The notes beneath the pieces are model-generated. The model made no database searches, was not told where the DNA came from, and was given only the letters and a program-made list of their open reading frames with translations. The translations under genes and the position numbers were made by a program. 64,000 nucleotides of DNA from assembly GCF_017742245.1 (NCBI RefSeq), contig NZ_JAGHKO010000001.1, positions 959,061 to 1,023,060 of the forward strand, given 5' to 3'. Positions 50,901 through 59,821 of the stretch are shown in pieces. Position 1 is the stretch's first letter. Every line of letters starts with the position of its first letter. This stretch comes from Niastella soli. Its GTDB lineage: Bacteria; Bacteroidota; Bacteroidia; Chitinophagales; Chitinophagaceae.

Positions 50901-52909
50901 TTTTCATCAGTAGTCAGGACCAACAAGGATTGTCGCCGTTGGCCATCAGGATCGAAAACTTCGACATGGGCAAGCTGTACAACCTGCTTTCGCCACTTGA
51001 TAGTTCGGGTGTAAAGGGACTGTTGAATGCAGACATCGTGATGCAGCAACCCATTACAAAAATTCCGATTGTCACCGGTACGATTGACGCCAGGGGTATT
51101 GCCTATGACAATATTCCAATTGGCGATTTTACATTGAAATCAAAAACGATTGGTGACAGCATTCTTATGCAGGGAGCGTTGTCAGGTGCTAACCAACTCG
51201 ACATTCATGGTGGAATTGGCCTGAGAGAAAAAGCGTTTGCCGTTCAGGCAGAATTACAACGACTTGATATGAACATGATATATGAATTTACCAAAGACTT
51301 TCTTAGTCAATTGTCGGGTAAGGTAACCGCCGACGTTCACATTGCAGGCACGACCAATACCCCCACGATAAATGGCAAGATCAATCTGGATTCAATACAA
51401 TTTGCCATCAAGGCATTGAACACAACCTACGGGATCAACAAACAAATCCTGATTTTAGAAAACTCGGACCTTCAGTTTGGGCAGTTTTCATTGACGGATT
51501 CCGCCGGGCACCCATTTACCATCTCAGGAAAAATAGCTGATCTAATAAGTGCTGAGCAAAAGCTTGACATCAACCTGGTCACCAACAATTTTGTAGCCCT
51601 GAATGCGCCGCGCCGCCCAGGGAATCTGTTGTATGGAATGGGGATCATTGATGTAAACGTTAGCTTGAAAGGATCCAGCCGGTCACCCATTATTGAAGGC
51701 AGTGCGTACCTGCAGGGTAAAAGTAACTTTCATGTTATACTGGCCTCGCAATCCACAGCAAGCCGAAACAAAAAGGAGGGGATCATTTTCGTGGACATCG
51801 ATACCCTGAACCGGCTGACCGGCGTGGTTACACAAGTGCCGACTGATACAATCGCTAATGTAAAATCAATCACAGGTAACCTGAACCTGAAAGTGGATAA
51901 GGAGGCTGCCATTACGATCATCATTGATCCTTCGCACAAGGATGAATTGTTGTTGAAAGGCGAAGCGCAGTTGAATGCAGCCATTGGCAAGGGTAGTGGT
52001 CTTACAGGTGTTTATCGCCTGCAATCGGGTTATTACCAAATGAACAACCTGTTGCTGCGCGGGAAGTTCCTGGTGACAAAAGGAAGCACCGTTACATTCA
52101 ATGGCGATCCCGCATCGGCCGAAGCTGACATTACAACTGAGTATGAAATTGATGCCAGTCCGAAAGGCCTGCTGAATTACAAAGACGACAATACCTCTTA
52201 CCCACCAAGAGTAACCTTTGCAGTTGTTTTTTTTATCAAGGGTTCGCTTTCCAAACCGGAACTTTCTTTTGACATACAACTGAAACCTGGAAAGGCGGTG
52301 CTGCAAAGCACGGTCAAGTCGGACATTGAGCATGCGCTCAACCGGTTGCGAAGCGACGTAGCCGAAATGAACAAACAAGTGTTTTCGCTTTTGCTGACCA
52401 AACAGTTTGTTGCTACTGGCGAACAGACAAACCTGGAAAGCAGTAACCTCAATGCCAGCAATGCACTGAAAGAAGGGGTCAGCAGTTTTTTGTCGGCCGC
52501 CATGAACCAGATGGCCGATCAATTGATCAAAGGAGTGGATGTCGATGTCAATGTAAATACGTACAAAACAGCTGACGACCCGGTTTCTAAAACAGACCTT
52601 GGAGTTTCCATGTCGAAAGACCTGTTCGAAAACCGCCTGGTGATCCGGATTGAAGAAAACATTCCGGTAGGTAACAACACTGCTTCAGCTGCCAAAAGCG
52701 GCTCGCAATATGTGCCCGATATTACCACTACGTACAAGCTTTCGAAAGATGGCCGGCTGCAGCTCAGGGCCTATCAGGAAAATGAATATGATGCAGTATT
52801 GCAGGGCTATTTTACGCAGTATGGCATCAACTTCACCATTGAACTGGCCTACGACAAATTTAAAGAACTGATAAAGCGAAATAAAAAATCCGCCAATGAA
52901 AAAGAATGA
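47939..52909 (+). CDS. tamB: TamB-like translocation and assembly protein (DUF490)
   Basis: The 1656-residue protein has an inner-membrane anchor (about 14-36, VALLLALLVILLAGLLIFL). It is followed by an AsmA/TamB-type start, TGKELLRGKVEDFLQKKWKTEV (quoted: GKVEDFLQKKW), and LKLLSNTVDVTTIDLKNTSF. Over 1000 residues of repeating beta strands form the expected long groove. The C-terminal DUF490/TamB domain (about 1180-1640) includes the YRLQSGYYQMNNLLLRGKF and FNGDPASAEADITTEYE segments. TamB-like proteins span the periplasm and move lipids or help barrel proteins reach the outer membrane. Stop and the next start overlap (ATGA), so it is translated together with its TamA partner. Confidence 0.95.
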   Translation: MTSYRNIVLKWTRRVALLLALLVILLAGLLIFLHTSTGKELLRGKVEDFLQKKWKTEVAIGNIDYVLPNWIRLEKVLILDRQNDTLLYAGDLYVRIKPLKLLSNTVDVTTIDLKNTSFHLRRGPNDAALNLQFIFDSFATTPKKKSRASDSKPILLSVKQLSLHHVQFSLSDKKTQIFLFVNINELSCLPNSLYPEKATYDIKTLGISNCQVILIDSSRRINVPEKPNPQKSNAAVRVSLDQLDLHHVYASYQKPLDNINYTLQVDSLLLLHPFLDLLHQMVSAQSVHISNTDVRLLEAKMAASRIQKEKPALSQPSSNKGWKIRVDTIGIVNNSFSYHNSSLPKRKGIDGNHLEVQDLNLQLSKSRYDADGLSTSLNECSFLFNKQLHVKQLQVAFRFTDSLLQLNDAAFTINRSELRSRGTISLPLAPGTYPVAASQFLLETLSVNYGDVLLAAPALTKQLPFSFLPSDQFSFTGRFSITGQQIATNDMRLSMSRNLFSLNGRLALQRNRLDQVLRADFHQLQMKRGLLSKEFLQQLQKSGLTLPEVITLTGSLESSNKKLIADLNVNSVFGQITIRGTAENISRPQQLAYEVQLQPKGFDIGKWIGRDSMVGKITGVITIQGIGIDPKTMIATTAIKLSSAEINRYTFSDIDLKAGLNRSKFSFLLQTRDPNLQTTVGLQGHLNPDYLADGTIHVAHADLKQLRLTNDSLLYSGDLRLHAVYKQPSSIVAEIETDSNNITINSRNFQTSAFSFLCRADADSTNILAKAPFLNAQVESNYPINQLSTEISALRKTVYPQDSASQKTTVSANPHHTSLRITLMEDSLLDALAPDLRLLQPITIAGKIDAGQDSLLSLQVLAPGFRYKRFECHDLHIDTKIADSTLLFSLSGREILTGKNRLTNAQVTGFAAQNSALVKAGVDDSTGRKFFTAGVQIKKENSATVLNILDTLILNYNKWTVSADNSIRILKEGYNFNNLLLKNREQSIFISSQDQQGLSPLAIRIENFDMGKLYNLLSPLDSSGVKGLLNADIVMQQPITKIPIVTGTIDARGIAYDNIPIGDFTLKSKTIGDSILMQGALSGANQLDIHGGIGLREKAFAVQAELQRLDMNMIYEFTKDFLSQLSGKVTADVHIAGTTNTPTINGKINLDSIQFAIKALNTTYGINKQILILENSDLQFGQFSLTDSAGHPFTISGKIADLISAEQKLDINLVTNNFVALNAPRRPGNLLYGMGIIDVNVSLKGSSRSPIIEGSAYLQGKSNFHVILASQSTASRNKKEGIIFVDIDTLNRLTGVVTQVPTDTIANVKSITGNLNLKVDKEAAITIIIDPSHKDELLLKGEAQLNAAIGKGSGLTGVYRLQSGYYQMNNLLLRGKFLVTKGSTVTFNGDPASAEADITTEYEIDASPKGLLNYKDDNTSYPPRVTFAVVFFIKGSLSKPELSFDIQLKPGKAVLQSTVKSDIEHALNRLRSDVAEMNKQVFSLLLTKQFVATGEQTNLESSNLNASNALKEGVSSFLSAAMNQMADQLIKGVDVDVNVNTYKTADDPVSKTDLGVSMSKDLFENRLVIRIEENIPVGNNTASAAKSGSQYVPDITTTYKLSKDGRLQLRAYQENEYDAVLQGYFTQYGINFTIELAYDKFKELIKRNKKSANEKE

Positions 52910-55191
52910 ATTCAGCCATCAAAATACCTGCTTTGTTCTTACTGCTGATCACAGGCTTATCCTGTAGCGTAAAACGCTATATACCCAAAGGCGAACATTT
53001 GTATTATGGTGCCGATATTAACATCAGTAAAGCGCCGAATGTAAAGACAAAGACGATTGAGATCAGAAATAGCCTCGCGAAATATGCGACTCCAAAACGA
53101 AACAAGTTCGTGTTGAGGCAACCGTTTAAACTGTGGTTATGGTACAAGATTGGACAACCGAAGAAAGAAAAGGGTTTCAAGAACTGGCTTCGGAATACAA
53201 TTGGCGAACCACCTGTCTTCTTCAGCGAGCTGACACCGGAGATCAATGTCCAGTCGATGCAGACACAATTGGAGAACGATGGCTACTTCAACAGCCAGGT
53301 GATGTTTGATACCTCCATAAAAAAGAACAAATGGAAGATTGTGTATGATGCAACCGTAAAACGCCCTTATCTGGTGGGAAAAGTTTCCTGGATCCCCGAC
53401 AGCAGTGATGTGGCTAAAGACCTGGCAGCCCTGCCACAGGTAGCCACTCTTTTAAAAGAAGGCAACCAGTACAGCACAAAAAACATAAAAGCAGAAAAAG
53501 ATCGCCTTACCCAGCTAATGAAAGACAAAGGTTATTATTATTTTACTCCAGATCAGTTATTGAGTTATATCGATACAAACCTTAAGAGCTATACAGCAAA
53601 TATTTACATGGCCGTCAAAGAGCCCATCCCGACTGCCGCCAAAACCCCATATATCATTAACCGGGTCATTGTACGTACCCCCTTCAGTTCCTTTGATCCA
53701 CTGCCCGACAGTGCTATTCAAAGCCTTCCTCAACAGGAAGGCATCTATATAGCTGACCCCGCCAAAAAATTCGACCCTGCACTTTTTCCTCAAACCATCA
53801 CCTTTCGAACAGGACAGGTGTATTCGCAGGCTGAGCAAAAAAGATCACAGGTGAGGCTCAACAGTGTTGGCACGTTCCAATACGTAAGGCCACAGTTTAC
53901 ACAAACAGCCGGCAGTGTTGATTCATTGGATGTAACCTATTACCTCTCGCCATACCGCAAAAAGAAATTCCAAACAGATATCGGTGGTTTTACCCGGAGC
54001 AATTCCTACAGCGGTGGCGAGTTGAACATACAGTGGGCAGACAAAAACTTTTTAAAGAAAGCACACAACTTAACGATCAAGGCTACGGGTTCGTTTGAAA
54101 TAACGCCAAACGACTCACTGCAGTATAACAACAACTGGCGCATAGGGCTTGAAACCACTTACAGTATTCCAAAATTGCTGATACCTTTTTGGACAGGCCA
54201 TGATCTGCCCCTCATTCCCAGGACCTATTTTCCAGTTAGTTTTGATTGGATCAGGCATCAGGACCTTTACACAGAAAAATACCTGCATGGCCGTTTTGAA
54301 CTGGTATGGAATGACACACTTACAAGACAGTACAGGCTTACGCCTCTTAGCCTGACCATCACGAACACGGCGAACTTTACACATAATACTTTAAGTGGCC
54401 CGCCACTTGATTCAGCCTATAAATACGTCCTTCCTACCATCGTTATACCTTCATTTGGTTTTCAGTTCATCATCAGCAATGGGGGTACAAAGAAGCATTC
54501 GACCTATCTACATGCAGGAGTTGAATTTGCCGGTACAACGCTGGGTTTGATCAAAGGCAATCATGGTTATTTTTCTACCAAAGTTGCCAATGCCTATTTT
54601 ATGCAATTCGTAAAAGCTGGTGTTGATTGTCGCTATTTTCTGAAACTCAACCCACAAGTTACCTGGGCCAACCGCATTATTATTGGTACCAGTTATCCCT
54701 ATGGTAATTCTCCATTTCTGCCCTTTTCACGACAATACCTGATAGGTGGTGCTAACAGCCTGCGTGGTTTTCTTCCCCGTCACTTAGGGCCTGGAAGTGC
54801 GCAGGCGACAGATATTCAGCAAAGCGCCTTTCCCCAAATCGGGGGCGACTACAAACTGGAAACAAGTACTGAGATCCGCTTCCCGCTGGCTGGCCGGTTA
54901 AAAAGTGCCTTTTTTGTTGATGCCGGCAACATCTGGATGAAGGATAGTGTACTTTATGAGAAGGCAGGTCAACTGACAAAAGATTTTTACAAACAGATTG
55001 CGATGGATGCAGGTTTGGGATTGCGAATTGATGTAAGTATTTTGATCATTCGCTTAGACCTGGCTATGCCTTTCTATAAACCCTGGTTGGAAGAAGGAGA
55101 GCGATGGACGTTCAAGGATATTCAATTGGGTAACCGGGATTGGCGAAAACAAAACCTGATCTGGAATTTTGCATTGGGCTATCCGTTTTAG
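52906..55191 (+). CDS. tamA: TamA/BamA-family outer-membrane protein with lipoprotein signal
   Basis: The 761-residue protein has a lipobox LSCS (Cys at 20), POTRA-like repeats (about 25-330: YYGADINISKAP, LENDGYFNSQVMFD, RLTQLMKDKGYYYF) and a 16-strand surface-antigen barrel (about 400-761). The barrel carries the conserved YLIGGANSLRGFLPR loop (RGF motif) and a final FALGYPF strand. A lipid-anchored N-terminus is common for the Bacteroidota version of TamA. The 4-bp overlap with tamB and family knowledge support a TAM complex that inserts envelope components. Confidence 0.95.
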   Translation: MNSAIKIPALFLLLITGLSCSVKRYIPKGEHLYYGADINISKAPNVKTKTIEIRNSLAKYATPKRNKFVLRQPFKLWLWYKIGQPKKEKGFKNWLRNTIGEPPVFFSELTPEINVQSMQTQLENDGYFNSQVMFDTSIKKNKWKIVYDATVKRPYLVGKVSWIPDSSDVAKDLAALPQVATLLKEGNQYSTKNIKAEKDRLTQLMKDKGYYYFTPDQLLSYIDTNLKSYTANIYMAVKEPIPTAAKTPYIINRVIVRTPFSSFDPLPDSAIQSLPQQEGIYIADPAKKFDPALFPQTITFRTGQVYSQAEQKRSQVRLNSVGTFQYVRPQFTQTAGSVDSLDVTYYLSPYRKKKFQTDIGGFTRSNSYSGGELNIQWADKNFLKKAHNLTIKATGSFEITPNDSLQYNNNWRIGLETTYSIPKLLIPFWTGHDLPLIPRTYFPVSFDWIRHQDLYTEKYLHGRFELVWNDTLTRQYRLTPLSLTITNTANFTHNTLSGPPLDSAYKYVLPTIVIPSFGFQFIISNGGTKKHSTYLHAGVEFAGTTLGLIKGNHGYFSTKVANAYFMQFVKAGVDCRYFLKLNPQVTWANRIIIGTSYPYGNSPFLPFSRQYLIGGANSLRGFLPRHLGPGSAQATDIQQSAFPQIGGDYKLETSTEIRFPLAGRLKSAFFVDAGNIWMKDSVLYEKAGQLTKDFYKQIAMDAGLGLRIDVSILIIRLDLAMPFYKPWLEEGERWTFKDIQLGNRDWRKQNLIWNFALGYPF

Positions 55192-55308
55192 CAGGTGCAT
55201 GTAAATAGGCAGCTATTTTCCTGCCCTTAAACAGTTGGGTTAAATTCCAGTTTACCGTTAAATCTCACCAGCCATATACCATTTGCTATTTTTGAAAAAA
55301 ATAGCGCC

Positions 55309-55746
55309 ATGAGACCTACACTATCAATGACTTTAAGATTGTGCCTGCTGTCACTAGTTACCTTTTTTTATCTTACGTCATATAGCCAAAAAAAAACAGT
55401 TCGATTTGTTACTTCAACCGTTGTGCCGGAAGCGGAAGGCAGCGTGAAAGTTAGAAAGGACAAGAACAAAAACTATGAAATTGATATACACGTAGACCAC
55501 CTGGCAGATCCCAAAAAACTTACCCCTTCTAAAAAGACCTATGTAGTCTGGATAGAAACAAAAGAAAGCGGCCCTAAAAACATTGGCCAGTTGCATACCG
55601 GAAGTAGTATGTTATCCAAAGCAAAGAAAGCCGACATATCATCAGTAAGCACCTATAAGCCCTCAAGGGTCTTTATCACAGCAGAAGATAATCCCGCAAT
55701 TGAGTCCCCGGGTACACAGGTGGTATTGACGACGGATACATTTTAG
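55309..55746 (+). CDS. Small exported protein of unknown function
   Basis: The 145-residue protein has a signal peptide (about 1-27, ending SYS). A single beta-sandwich-like domain follows: VRFVTSTVVPEAEGSVKVRKD, YEIDIHVDHLADPKKL, YVVWIETKESGPKNIGQL and SRVFITAEDNPAIESPG. The YVVWIET...IG-L pattern and the closing VFITAEDN are like the periplasmic part of anti-sigma-K-type proteins, here without the membrane anchor. Function is unknown. It is 118 bp after tamA and probably separate. Confidence 0.75.
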   Translation: MRPTLSMTLRLCLLSLVTFFYLTSYSQKKTVRFVTSTVVPEAEGSVKVRKDKNKNYEIDIHVDHLADPKKLTPSKKTYVVWIETKESGPKNIGQLHTGSSMLSKAKKADISSVSTYKPSRVFITAEDNPAIESPGTQVVLTTDTF

Positions 55747-55772
55747 GCAGCCATCGCCAAGAGAGCTGCACC

Positions 55773-56258
55773 TTATTGGGGGTTTGCTTGCATTTTAAGG
55801 TCAAACAACACGTAATAGTCCGACGCCTGTCCGTCCCTTTTATCTTCTTTTATTTTGAGGATACCTTTTTGCCCTTTAGCATTTTGAAAAAAGATTAGAA
55901 AGGGGGTCTTGCGCCCCGAATACATAGCCTGGTCATCAACAATCGTTAATTTCTGCAACAAGGAATCTGTCTTCATCTGGTCAAAATCCACGACAGTTAT
56001 AGGAATATTATCTGTATAGTAATTAACAAATTTGGAAATGGTAGCCCCTGGAATATTTTCATAGAGACTGCTCCATTGGGTATTCATCTGAAGCGGGCTA
56101 CAGAAGTAACGTGCGCTACTGGCACCCACTAATGTAATATCTATTTTAGGACCGGTAATTCCATCTATCTCATTAGGTTTATAAATTTTCCCCATGGATG
56201 TTGAGAAACAAGCCCCGAAGGTCTGGTGGCTGTCCCACACTCCTAATCTGGATTTCAT
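55773..56258 (-). CDS. C-terminal fragment of an unknown protein, joined to an ATPase relic
   Basis: The 161-residue frame lacks any signal peptide or natural-looking N-terminus; conserved-looking sequence begins around FGACFSTSMGKIYKP. It contains TGPKIDITLVGASSARYFCS and ends in GQASDYYVLFDLKMQANPQ. I recognise no family. Its first 80 bases overlap, in another frame, the broken ATPase gene at 56179-56531. It therefore looks as if a deletion or recombination joined the 3' end of one gene to the 5' end of another. Met22 (MGKIYKPNE, 56195) would be an alternative start. Confidence 0.5.
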   Translation of the reverse strand: MKSRLGVWDSHQTFGACFSTSMGKIYKPNEIDGITGPKIDITLVGASSARYFCSPLQMNTQWSSLYENIPGATISKFVNYYTDNIPITVVDFDQMKTDSLLQKLTIVDDQAMYSGRKTPFLIFFQNAKGQKGILKIKEDKRDGQASDYYVLFDLKMQANPQ

Positions 56259-56531
56259 CTATGAAGATTAAAGTCTCTGAGCGTATTGAAAGGCTTTTAT
56301 CTTTTAGAAAGAATAATGTTTGGAGTAGCGTATCAAAATTAACAAATTCGAGAAAGGGCTTTTTATCTTCAGGCAGCTCAAGATTCAAATATATAAATTG
56401 GGAAAAATCTTTTCCGATTTGTCGAATGGCTGTAGTTTTCCCCACCTGCCTGGCGCCTCTGACAATCAATGGCTTACGATTCTTCTTTTGATGCCATTTT
56501 ATTAATTCACCTTGAATACCCTATCAAACAT
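56179..56531 (-). pseudogene. Broken ATP-binding protein (AAA/DUF4143 type), N-terminal part
   Basis: From the ATG at 56531 the minus strand reads MFDRV, then loses one base. In the next frame it continues as QGELIKWHQKKNRKP, VRGARQVGKTTAIRQIGKDF (Walker A GARQVGKT) and ETLIFIDEIQ (Walker B). These are the first 85 residues of the common bacterial ATPases of about 400 residues that end in DUF4143. After FIDEIQ the similarity stops and unrelated sequence follows. A frameshift near 56515 and truncation near 56250 make this a pseudogene. Confidence 0.8.
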
Positions 56532-56829
56532 AAATCAGCGTTATGTAATAAAATTAGGGTAATTTATGCATTTATTTGTAATAAAATAAGGGTAAAAATA
56601 GAAAAAATATGACATAAAATAAGGGTTGTTGCCTTAAGGTCAATCTCTTCTACAACGCTTTAAATCAAGGACTTCTTCCAGTATAGCGAACCCATTTTAC
56701 GCCACCCAAAAACAAAATATCACACGTCCCGGCAACGGCAGCTTTCATCAGCCAATTTCCAAAATTCGTCCATCAAAAACACCAATATGTCCTTTGAAAA
56801 TCTACCGCAAGAACTATTTCAATAGATTG

Positions 56830-57993
56830 ATGCGATCAATTTCATCCCACAATTTGGTGAGTTTATATTCTAATAATACCCATCTGTCCTTCTCGATTTT
56901 TAGCAGAAGGCCATTGCTTTTATTTTTTGCCCATTGGGCATGCTGGTTGCTCGTATATGCGATCGCCTTTCTTCCAATGGCCCTTAATGCGCCGTGGATT
57001 AGTTGGAGCTTTTTCAGCCAGAGCTTTGTGGTAATGGCCACGACTAACTTCTTCCTGTTTTACCTGACGGCCTTTTACCTGATGCGCAAGATCGTGATCC
57101 AAAAAACCAGGTGGGTATGGCTGAGTATCAGCTGTATTGTGCTACCGGTGTTATTTACATACCTGAAATTCAGGATCTCAACCTATTTCATCGAGCAGAT
57201 TTTCCATGATAATAGTATAAAAACGAATGCCTTTTCGGGAGAGCGTTGGCAAAAAACGGCTAATGACCCGCTGGGATTGCTCAGCCACCAGTTCAAGACC
57301 TACTTTCAAACTAATATCTATTTTACGTTCTCCATTGTTGTCTTAGCTATTGCATACCGGTCGGCTGTTGCCTGGTACCTGCAGGAAAAGAACACCCGAG
57401 AACTTGAGAACCAGAAATTACGCGCAGAACTGTCATTTCTGGAAATGCAGGTGAATCCCCATTTTCTTTTTAATGCATTGAACAATACCTATTCTTTATC
57501 CGTGCTGGAAAACAGCAAGCTAACAGGAAATAGCATTCTTAAGTTATCCGAGTTGCTGCGGTATATGTTGTATGAAAAATCGGATGCGAATAATATGGTG
57601 TTACTTGAAAAAGAGATCCGCTACATAAATAGCTATATTGACCTGGAAAAAATGCGTCATTTTGAAATGATCTATTTCGACTTCTCCATTGAGGGTGATA
57701 TACGAAACAAACGGGTAGCTCCTCTGCTACTTTTCCCACTGGTGGAAAACGCTTTTAAGCATGGCGAGCTTACTATGCCGGACAAACCGGTAATTTTACG
57801 GTTACATATAACTGACCAGCAACTTTATTTTTCTTTGGAAAATCATAAAAACAAAAATGTGAAAGATAAAATGGGCGGCATTGGTGTTCAGAATGTAAAA
57901 AAACGCCTGGAGCTTATTTACGGTAACCGTTTTACTTTCATTGAAACCAAAAACGAGGATGTATATAAAGTAAACCTGCAATTACCTGTATGA
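56830..57993 (+). CDS. LytS-type sensor histidine kinase
   Basis: The 387-residue protein has four predicted membrane helices (about 30-185), then a linker helix. The His_kinase domain (PF06580 type) follows: LEMQVNPHFLFNALNN with the phospho-accepting His, then an ATPase domain with PLLLFPLVENAFKHG (N box) and GGIGVQNVKKRLELIYG (G box). Such kinases normally phosphorylate a LytTR response regulator encoded just downstream; here a convergent gene follows and no regulator is seen. The ATG at 56830 is chosen; a TTG at 56794 in frame is possible. Confidence 0.93.
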   Translation: MRSISSHNLVSLYSNNTHLSFSIFSRRPLLLFFAHWACWLLVYAIAFLPMALNAPWISWSFFSQSFVVMATTNFFLFYLTAFYLMRKIVIQKTRWVWLSISCIVLPVLFTYLKFRISTYFIEQIFHDNSIKTNAFSGERWQKTANDPLGLLSHQFKTYFQTNIYFTFSIVVLAIAYRSAVAWYLQEKNTRELENQKLRAELSFLEMQVNPHFLFNALNNTYSLSVLENSKLTGNSILKLSELLRYMLYEKSDANNMVLLEKEIRYINSYIDLEKMRHFEMIYFDFSIEGDIRNKRVAPLLLFPLVENAFKHGELTMPDKPVILRLHITDQQLYFSLENHKNKNVKDKMGGIGVQNVKKRLELIYGNRFTFIETKNEDVYKVNLQLPV

Positions 57994-58040
57994 ACAGGTT
58001 GATCACGGTTAAAGAAAACTTTACAGCTAACGCCAAGGCA

Positions 58041-58847
58041 CTATCTTCTTTTCTTTCTTGATAAGGGATAGCTCACGTCGATAGCAGCATAGGACCCATC
58101 AATTTTATAATCGCCGGTTACCACGGGCTTTCCCGGAACATTAAATGAATAATACCCTTTTGCAAAATTAGTGAAGGAGTAATCTATAACGAAATTGGTG
58201 ATTATGAAACGGTCCTTTCCTATTTTCCAATAACGTCCTGCCATGGCATGAGCTGATAAAAACGGCTTTGATTGATTATTGGCATTATACCCCAACCAGG
58301 CATAATTCACTAATTGCCCATTATGATATACATTGTAATCAAATTCGTAATTGGTAGTAAGGGAGTAATTAAGGGCCAGTCCTAATCCCGCGCTCCAGAT
58401 TGTTTCCTTTTTGCTGAACCATCTTTTCTCAAGGGTTGATTGAAGCGATAACAAGCCATGGTTAAGCCCCCCGGAAATAGATCCACTTTGATCAAGATCA
58501 TAGTCAAGTTCAGGTTGAAAGACGGTTTTCGGAACTAAAAAAGTAAAATTAGAGCCATGCCAAAGACCATGCAACCCGGTGATCAAAGAGAAGGATTCAC
58601 TAAAGTGACAATAATAATCAATGCCCGCTCCAAGACTGATAAAATTGGAGGCTCCCGGATCATAAGTAGCGTTGGGAGTTACACTGGCTTTACGTGCCAG
58701 TGCAGGTCTAACACTTATCCGGAACTGGTTAGCTAAAAAATAGCTGACGGTTTCTTCTGATAATCGCCGAGAGACCTGCGCATTCCCTGGTTGCCAGGCA
58801 ACGCAAGTCAGGCATAACAGGAAAAGATGACGAATAGCATCGTTCAT
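58041..58847 (-). CDS. Outer-membrane beta-barrel-like protein
   Basis: The 268-residue protein has a signal peptide (1-23, ending GNA). The rest has about ten amphipathic strands: FISLGAGIDYYCHFSESF, LITGLHGLWHGSNFTFL, LLSLQSTLEKRWFSKKETIW, GLGLALNYSLTTNYEFDYNV and AAIDVSYPLSR. The GAGIDYY opening and -LGLALNY- strand are as in porin-family PF13568 barrels. It is convergent with the LytS-type kinase (47 bp between stops). Function is unknown. Confidence 0.8.
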   Translation of the reverse strand: MNDAIRHLFLLCLTCVAWQPGNAQVSRRLSEETVSYFLANQFRISVRPALARKASVTPNATYDPGASNFISLGAGIDYYCHFSESFSLITGLHGLWHGSNFTFLVPKTVFQPELDYDLDQSGSISGGLNHGLLSLQSTLEKRWFSKKETIWSAGLGLALNYSLTTNYEFDYNVYHNGQLVNYAWLGYNANNQSKPFLSAHAMAGRYWKIGKDRFIITNFVIDYSFTNFAKGYYSFNVPGKPVVTGDYKIDGSYAAIDVSYPLSRKKRR

Positions 58848-59061
58848 GGGACAGGGTTTGCTGAGGCAATTAAAGTTACGTAAATTATAGAGTTATCTTT
58901 TAAGAATCAGGTGAAAAGCACCTTTGTTCCACCGGCTGACTATAGATGTTGTCTAAGATAAAATAAACGCCAGAATAGCTTCTTATAGAGCGCAGAGGCG
59001 TTAGGGCTGACTGGACTCTCTCCTGAAAGTGAACGCGGACCTTTTTAATTTATTGATTTTT

Positions 59062-59772
59062 CTATACCTGCCCCAACACTTTATATCGTAACCAAACAAC
59101 CTCATGCTCGATCTGCTTTACTTCCTGTAATTGCAGCAGGGTAGCATCAAACTTCCTGTTTTTCTCTTCAATCTCAAAAACAGAAGTGGTTTCCATACGA
59201 CCATCGGCAAGCGGCAACAATAATTGGTTATATTCATCTATCAAACCTTCGTTAAGGAAACTACCATTCAGGTGCCCGCCACCTTCCAGCATCAGCGTTT
59301 CAATACCAAATAAGGCGGTTAGCTTTTCCAGTACCACTTTCAGATCAACTGAATCTTTACCGGCAAAAATATACGACACGCCAATCTCCTGTAGGTGCGC
59401 CAGGTAGCTGTCTTTTACCGGTTCTGTTAATACGGTGATCACATGCTGCCCCAGCATATCGCTGCTGTTCCAGCCCAGTTTGGCATGCCCGTCTATTACT
59501 ACTGCGAAAGAATCTGCATGCCGGTTTGCTACAAAATCTTCCCGTCTAATAACCTGATCCACCTCTTTATGCACCGGCTTTGCGTAATGGGTAAAGTCCT
59601 TTTCCATGGTGGTTCTACCTACGATCCAGCTCTTGTTACCAATAAGTTCATGCACTTTCTCAAAGCTTTCTTTAAGGATTTTCACCAGTTTGTCATCACC
59701 CCATTTTTCCCCCAGTATCTTTCCGTCAACAGAAGTCATCATTAAACAGATAACACGCGGCCGCTTGATCAT
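59062..59772 (-). CDS. RibD C-terminal-domain (dihydrofolate-reductase-like) reductase
   Basis: The 236-residue protein shows MTSVDGKI (12-19), WIVGRTTMEKDF, VDQVIRREDF, VVIDGHAKLGWN and LEGGGHLNGSFLNEGLIDEY, the landmarks of the RibD_C/DHFR-like fold that binds NADPH. Stand-alone members are probably not riboflavin enzymes; the substrate is unknown. It is monocistronic. Confidence 0.92.
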   Translation of the reverse strand: MIKRPRVICLMMTSVDGKILGEKWGDDKLVKILKESFEKVHELIGNKSWIVGRTTMEKDFTHYAKPVHKEVDQVIRREDFVANRHADSFAVVIDGHAKLGWNSSDMLGQHVITVLTEPVKDSYLAHLQEIGVSYIFAGKDSVDLKVVLEKLTALFGIETLMLEGGGHLNGSFLNEGLIDEYNQLLLPLADGRMETTSVFEIEEKNRKFDATLLQLQEVKQIEHEVVWLRYKVLGQV

Positions 59773-59821
59773 GTTATTACGATTTTTCTTGAGCGTTCTT
59801 AAATGAATCGAAGGTAGAGAA

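Noticed and set aside
51866-52522. Minus-strand frame of 218 codons inside tamB
   Set aside because: It is antisense to the conserved DUF490 domain of a strongly supported gene and has no recognisable motif.
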